DNA of 64,000 nucleotides from Atopobium sp. oral taxon 810 str. F0209. GTDB taxonomy: Bacteria > Actinomycetota > Coriobacteriia > Coriobacteriales > Atopobiaceae. Position 1 is the stretch's first letter, and each line of letters begins with the position of its first letter. Below are positions 60,172 to 64,000 of this stretch, one piece after another. The notes under the pieces are model-generated. The model searched no databases. It was not told the origin of the DNA and saw nothing but the letters and a program-made list of their open reading frames with translations. Position numbers and translations under genes: made by a program. The stretch covers positions 56,847 to 120,846 of the forward strand of contig NZ_KE952935.1 of the NCBI RefSeq assembly GCF_000466405.1, in the 5' to 3' direction.

Positions 60172-61515
60172 ATGATCGGTCGCTATGCCCGCCCTGAGAT
60201 GGGAGACATCTTTGAACTTGAGAACAAGTATGCCATCTGGCAAGAAATCGAAGTGTTAGCCTGCGAAGCTCAGGCAGAGCTGGGCGAGACGGGTATTACA
60301 CCCGAAGAAGCCGCCTATATCCGCGCCCATGCAAAATTTAATCGCGAAGAAGTAGATGCCATCGAGGCAGTTACCAACCACGATGTCATTGCATTTTTGA
60401 CCAATATGGGTTCCTATATTGATGAAGAAATCCCCGAGGGTGAGCCAAAGCCTAGTCGTTGGGTTCACTTTGGAATGACAAGTTCCGATCTTGGTGATAC
60501 TGCGCTTTGTTATCAGCTAACCCAAGCCACTGACCTGCTTATTGAAGACGTGCGTAAGTTGGGTGAGATTTGCCGCCACCGTGCGTTTGAAGAGCGAAAT
60601 ACCCTTTGCGTTGGACGTACCCACGGCATCCATGCTGAGCCAATGACTTTTGGTATGAAGTTTGGTAGCTGGGCGTGGGAACTTTATCGCGATTTACAGC
60701 GTTTGCAAGATGCGCGCGCCAACGTTGCTTTTGGTGCAATTAGCGGTGCCGTGGGTACTTACTCTTCTATTGACCCCTTCGTAGAACAGTATGTCTGTGA
60801 GCATCTTGGTCTTACCGCAGACCCCCTGTCCACTCAGGTGGTTAGTCGCGACCACCATGCATATCTTGCTGGTGTTCTTGCGACTACCGCAGCCACTTGT
60901 GAGCGCATTGCTACTGAGGTCCGAAACCTCCAAAAAACCGATACGCTTGAGGCGGAAGAGCCTTTCCGCAAGGGACAAAAAGGCAGTTCGGCTATGCCTC
61001 ACAAGCGCAATCCTATTACGGTTGAGAAAGTGTGTGGTCTTAGCCGCATTGTCAAAGCAAACGCTCAGGTTGCCTTTGATAACGTTGCGCTTTGGCACGA
61101 GCGCGATATCTCACATAGCTCTGCCGAGCGTGTCGCAATGGCGGACTCTTTTATTGCGCTTGACCATATGTTCCAATGTCTCATTCGCATCATTGATGGC
61201 TTAATTTTGTATCCAGAGCAAATGAAGGCAAATCTCAACAAAACGCGTGGCCTCATCTACTCTTCCAAAGTTCTGCTTGCTTTTGTGGAGACTGGTATTA
61301 CGCGCGAAGCCGCCTATGCCATTGTTCAGCGCAATGCTATGGATACGTGGCATGATGTGCAGCAGGTGCGCCAAGGCCCCAGTTTCCGCGAACGTCTTGA
61401 AGCTGATCCTGAGTGCACGTTGAGTGCGGAGCAGCTCGACTCAATCTTTGATCCAAGAGCATTTCTCAAGCGTTCAGACATCCTATTTGATCGTCTGGAA
61501 GATTTGAGCTTTTAG
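60172..61515 (+). CDS. purB: Adenylosuccinate lyase
   Basis: A 447-residue lyase catalysing two steps of purine synthesis. MIGRYARPEMGDIFELENKYAIWQEIE begins it, HFGMTSSDLGDTAL and RTHGIHAEPMTFGMK follow, and the mobile signature loop is KGQKGSSAMPHKRNPI. AAAGG then ATGCAGATG precede; the second ATG (60172) has six bases of spacing and is preferred. It is 24 bp upstream of the Tat lipoprotein gene. purA is 42 kb away. Confidence 0.96.
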   Translation: MIGRYARPEMGDIFELENKYAIWQEIEVLACEAQAELGETGITPEEAAYIRAHAKFNREEVDAIEAVTNHDVIAFLTNMGSYIDEEIPEGEPKPSRWVHFGMTSSDLGDTALCYQLTQATDLLIEDVRKLGEICRHRAFEERNTLCVGRTHGIHAEPMTFGMKFGSWAWELYRDLQRLQDARANVAFGAISGAVGTYSSIDPFVEQYVCEHLGLTADPLSTQVVSRDHHAYLAGVLATTAATCERIATEVRNLQKTDTLEAEEPFRKGQKGSSAMPHKRNPITVEKVCGLSRIVKANAQVAFDNVALWHERDISHSSAERVAMADSFIALDHMFQCLIRIIDGLILYPEQMKANLNKTRGLIYSSKVLLAFVETGITREAAYAIVQRNAMDTWHDVQQVRQGPSFRERLEADPECTLSAEQLDSIFDPRAFLKRSDILFDRLEDLSF

Positions 61516-61539
61516 TTTTTCTGGTAAAAGGGGAAAGAC

Positions 61540-62772
61540 ATGCCTTTCAAAAAATGGCCTAGCATTACTCGCCGTGGCCTATTTAAAGCAACTGCGATCA
61601 CAGGTGTGACTGCAGGAGCCATAAGCATTCTTGCTGGCTGTTCTCATCCCAGCGATGAGGATGCTGAAGCCCCTGTTGTCGTAGATAAAAACAAGGCTCA
61701 CTATGTCATCAATCCTGAAACCAATGAAAGCGTCTACTCAGTTACTGACCTGCCAATTAGCGAGGACAAAACCTACAACCTTCCTCTAGGTAGTGTACTG
61801 CGTCCGGGCGATGGTGATTGGCTTGCGATGACTTCGGTGGGAACTACTTCAAAGCCTGCAATTTTGGGTGCAGCTCTCAGTGTATCTGCAGGTACTGTGT
61901 CCAACGTAGTTACTTCTACGGTAACAGGTGATACTCCGAGTATTGCAATTTTTGATGTGCGTTGTTCTGATTCGACATATGCTTGGGTCGAGATGGATTT
62001 GCTTACCAAGTCCTGGGCGCTCTATGCCGCGCCTTTTTCTAATGGTGAGCTTACTGGTACCAGCTCAACCTTATGGAAAGCAAACTCAAACTGGGATCCT
62101 CCTCGCATGGCGGTCGCCGGGGACAAGGTTATCTGGCAAGTTATGCCGTCCAAAACAGGCAATAAAACCACAGAGAATTCTCGCTGCTACTTATGGAAGC
62201 TCGGCTCATCTGAAGCTCGCGTGGTAGTTGAGTCTCCTGGCCGTTTTGCAACAGGCCCTGAGATTTCGGGTACTACCGTTACCATGTCGCTGCGCGTGCA
62301 TGCATCCAAGGGAGTGTTTTACGGCATTACGGCATATTCCCTCGACGACAATCTCAAAACTGTCGTGGACCAGCTGGTTCTCCCTCAAAGTGTCAGTCCT
62401 ATGTTTGCTGTGCGTATAGGCGAGAAATTTGTTTTCTCCATTGAGGCAAGCTATGCTGCAGGCGGTCTTCTTGCATCAATGGGTACCTATATTGGCGCAA
62501 GTGATGGACCTTTTGTCGTGTTACCGCGCGAGCCCGCTGCTGAGGTTGCGGGAAAAGACGGTCTCTACATTGTGAAGAGTCGTTCTTCTTACTTTGTTAT
62601 CAATACGGAGAAGGAGCGCTACTCAACCCTATCTGCAGCGGATCGTACAGTAGACTACGGTGATTTTCCTGCTCGTGATGGAGAGTGCAAGACTTTCGTT
62701 AGCTTTGCAACGGTCAAAGATGCCACAACAGGTTATCCTGCGTCAGTTGAAGTGCGTACTTTTCAGCTTTAA
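61540..62772 (+). CDS. Tat-exported lipoprotein, beta-propeller-like
   Basis: A 410-residue protein. The N terminus carries twin arginines (ITRRGLFK, R11-R12), a hydrophobic stretch and a lipobox ILAGC with Cys34, so folded export by Tat and lipid anchoring are expected. The mature part is rich in short strands with recurring Trp, Ser and Gly motifs (VIWQVMP, YLWKLGS, YAWVEMDLLTKSWALY), as in beta-propellers; this fold is my guess. GGGGAAAG precedes the ATG. The substrate or partner is unknown. It lies between purB and a two-component system. Confidence 0.75.
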   Translation: MPFKKWPSITRRGLFKATAITGVTAGAISILAGCSHPSDEDAEAPVVVDKNKAHYVINPETNESVYSVTDLPISEDKTYNLPLGSVLRPGDGDWLAMTSVGTTSKPAILGAALSVSAGTVSNVVTSTVTGDTPSIAIFDVRCSDSTYAWVEMDLLTKSWALYAAPFSNGELTGTSSTLWKANSNWDPPRMAVAGDKVIWQVMPSKTGNKTTENSRCYLWKLGSSEARVVVESPGRFATGPEISGTTVTMSLRVHASKGVFYGITAYSLDDNLKTVVDQLVLPQSVSPMFAVRIGEKFVFSIEASYAAGGLLASMGTYIGASDGPFVVLPREPAAEVAGKDGLYIVKSRSSYFVINTEKERYSTLSAADRTVDYGDFPARDGECKTFVSFATVKDATTGYPASVEVRTFQL

Positions 62773-62953
62773 ATACAGCTAGCTTAAGCTGTTGCTTAGA
62801 AAAATCCGTAGGATTATCACTAAGGCATGTCTTTCCAGAAATACGCAGGCGTGCTAAAATATGTGGTGATTGTGTGGGTGTTTTGCGAAGATTGGCGCCT
62901 TGGACATGTTTATATAAACCGAGGCTTAACAAATTGAAACTAAGGAGAGCGAC

Positions 62954-63676
62954 ATGGCAGCTGATGAAAAGAGGATTCTACTCGTTGAGGATGAGAAGAC
63001 CATTCGTGATGCTGTTGCGGCGTACCTTGAGCGCGAAGGCTATGCCGTACGCGGTGTTGGTGATGGTCAAAGTGCCCTTGAGGAATTTGAAAAGCATTCC
63101 TTTGATTTGATTGTGCTTGACTTGATGTTGCCCAAACTTTCAGGCGAGCGTGTTTGCCGTACCATTCGCGAGACCTCTAATGTGCCTATCATTATGTTGA
63201 CGGCAAAGGGTGAGGTAGAGGACCGTATTATTGGTCTTGAGCTTGGTGCGGATGACTATCTGATTAAACCTTTCTCACCACGCGAGCTAGTTGCCCGCGT
63301 GCGCGCCTTGTTGCGTCGCGCTCATGCCGAGAATGAGCCCGCACTTGAGGTGCTTGACTTTGACGATTTAGTCATTGATATCACTGGTCACAAGGTGCTT
63401 GTTGACAATCAAGAAGTTGATCTGACGGCTTCTGAATTCAAGCTGCTTACCACACTTGCTCGCTTCCCTGGTCGCGTGTATACGCGCATGGAGCTGGTTG
63501 AAAAGGTTCTCGGCTATGATTTTGAGGGTTACGAGCGCACTATCGACTCTCATGTTAAGAATCTTCGTGCCAAGCTGGGAGACGACCCCCGCCACCCTCG
63601 TTGGCTCTACACCGTTCATGGTGTTGGATATAGGTTTGAGGCGCCAAGCAAGTCTGATGACGAGGCGGCGAACTAA
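62954..63676 (+). CDS. OmpR/PhoB-family response regulator
   Basis: A 240-residue regulator. The receiver domain has the acidic pair E12-D13, phospho-acceptor D56 (LIVLDLMLP), T in IIMLTAKG, and K in LIKPFSP. The C-terminal winged helix (about 135-232) ends with DSHVKNLRAKLGDDPRHPRWLYTVHGVGYRFE. AAGGAG sets the ATG start. The histidine kinase begins a few bases after its stop, so the pair forms an operon. The signal is not known; RegX3, PhoB and MtrA-like systems all look alike at this level. Confidence 0.93.
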   Translation: MAADEKRILLVEDEKTIRDAVAAYLEREGYAVRGVGDGQSALEEFEKHSFDLIVLDLMLPKLSGERVCRTIRETSNVPIIMLTAKGEVEDRIIGLELGADDYLIKPFSPRELVARVRALLRRAHAENEPALEVLDFDDLVIDITGHKVLVDNQEVDLTASEFKLLTTLARFPGRVYTRMELVEKVLGYDFEGYERTIDSHVKNLRAKLGDDPRHPRWLYTVHGVGYRFEAPSKSDDEAAN

Positions 63677-63679
63677 GTT

Positions 63680-64000
63680 TTGTCCGACCTCTTTGATGTA
63701 GGCAGAGGTAATGAAAGCAGGTCCCATGAGGATTCGCGTCGTGGGACCTACAATACTATGCGTCCGGAACCACAATCACGCCCGTCAGGTTCATTTCAAT
63801 TGCGCACAGCGGTCCTTTTTGCTGTCACAGCTATTATGACGGCGGTTGTGCTCTCGATGGTACTTGCCTATGTATGGGAGGATCAGTTCCAAGGTTACGC
63901 ACGTAGTAATATGGAGCGCATTGTACGCTCTACAGCAGATACGCTTGGTGCCCACTATGACCAAGTGGGTGGCTGGAGTGCCGATTCAGAGAGTTTTGTC
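63680..64000 (+). CDS. Sensor histidine kinase, 5' part only
   Basis: The frame stays open to the window edge. Translated from ATG 63758 it gives a membrane helix (AVLFAVTAIMTAVVLSMVLAY) followed by an extracellular stretch (WEDQFQGYARSNMERIVRST), the start of a typical sensor kinase. An in-frame TTG at 63680, 3 bp after the regulator stop, would add 26 residues. Neither start has a convincing ribosome site. The catalytic domains lie outside the window. Confidence 0.75.
   Translation, partial: MSDLFDVGRGNESRSHEDSRRGTYNTMRPEPQSRPSGSFQLRTAVLFAVTAIMTAVVLSMVLAYVWEDQFQGYARSNMERIVRSTADTLGAHYDQVGGWSADSESFV
63719..63749. repeat. 8-bp hairpin at the regulator-kinase junction
   Basis: AGGTCCCA and TGGGACCT form a perfect stem with a 15-base loop just before ATG 63758. 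It could modulate translation of the kinase if that ATG is used. Confidence 0.6.

Overview
This window looks like the replication-origin region of an actinobacterial chromosome, most likely a Coriobacteriia member of the Atopobium/Lancefieldella/Olsenella type. This is inferred from three things: the order dnaA-dnaN-recF-DUF721-gyrB-gyrA facing away from rpmH-rnpA-yidD-yidC-jag-rsmG-parA-parB, a base composition well below that of most Actinobacteria, and a distant Nramp-family transporter of the kind known from Eggerthella. Species cannot be fixed without a search. Genes left of about 38 kb are mostly on the minus strand and genes right of about 39.5 kb mostly on the plus strand, as expected for two replichores leaving an origin at about 36.5-39.5 kb.

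Layout. 0-4.3 kb: tRNA-Ser, tadA, then a structured leader in front of an MgtE-domain protein and an NRMT-like Nramp transporter (probable Mg2+ homeostasis). 4.3-10.9 kb: flavin split-barrel, PRC-barrel, YtxH and cyanophycin-synthetase-N-like proteins, a CNNM/CorC protein, a left-handed beta-helix protein, serS and a small membrane protein. 11.6-18 kb: tRNA-Leu and a purA-degV-purD-nudix-hypothetical-pyridoxal kinase cluster. 18-22 kb: dnaB (with DnaA-box-like sites upstream) and rpsF-ssb-rpsR-rplI. 22-28.5 kb: DUF4013 protein, five tRNAs in two groups, a UPF0126/TRIC-like channel, typA and a bifunctional-nuclease-domain protein. 28.7-39.2 kb: gyrA, gyrB, DUF721, recF, dnaN, dnaA and a GHKL-ATPase/winged-helix protein. 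39.4-44.5 kb: rpmH to parB with three parS sites. 44.6-55.5 kb: rlmN, ddl, a DnaQ-DinG fusion helicase, a pair of WYL regulators and a very long M28-like membrane protein with a huge acidic insertion. 56-64 kb: tRNA-Gly, M29 aminopeptidase, peptidase T, tRNA-Lys, 1.2 kb of non-coding repeats, purB, a Tat lipoprotein and a two-component system cut by the window edge.

The most unusual signal is non-coding. At least four intergenic loci (11.2, 24.3, 27.3 and 59.3 kb, plus a truncated one at position 1) hold arrays of short degenerate units, mostly arranged as two inverted arms. In the best family the GTGGC start points of successive units are exactly 31 or 41 bp apart, with a fixed 60-bp gap between arms and a CGCAGGTAGATTTTTT core in the gap. 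A second, sequence-unlike family uses TGAACC marks 30, 31, 40 or 93 bp apart. This phasing on whole helical turns suggests an ordered protein-binding platform or a large RNA/cruciform structure. I do not recognise it as a described element.

All identifications come from reading the sequence and translations; no database search was possible.
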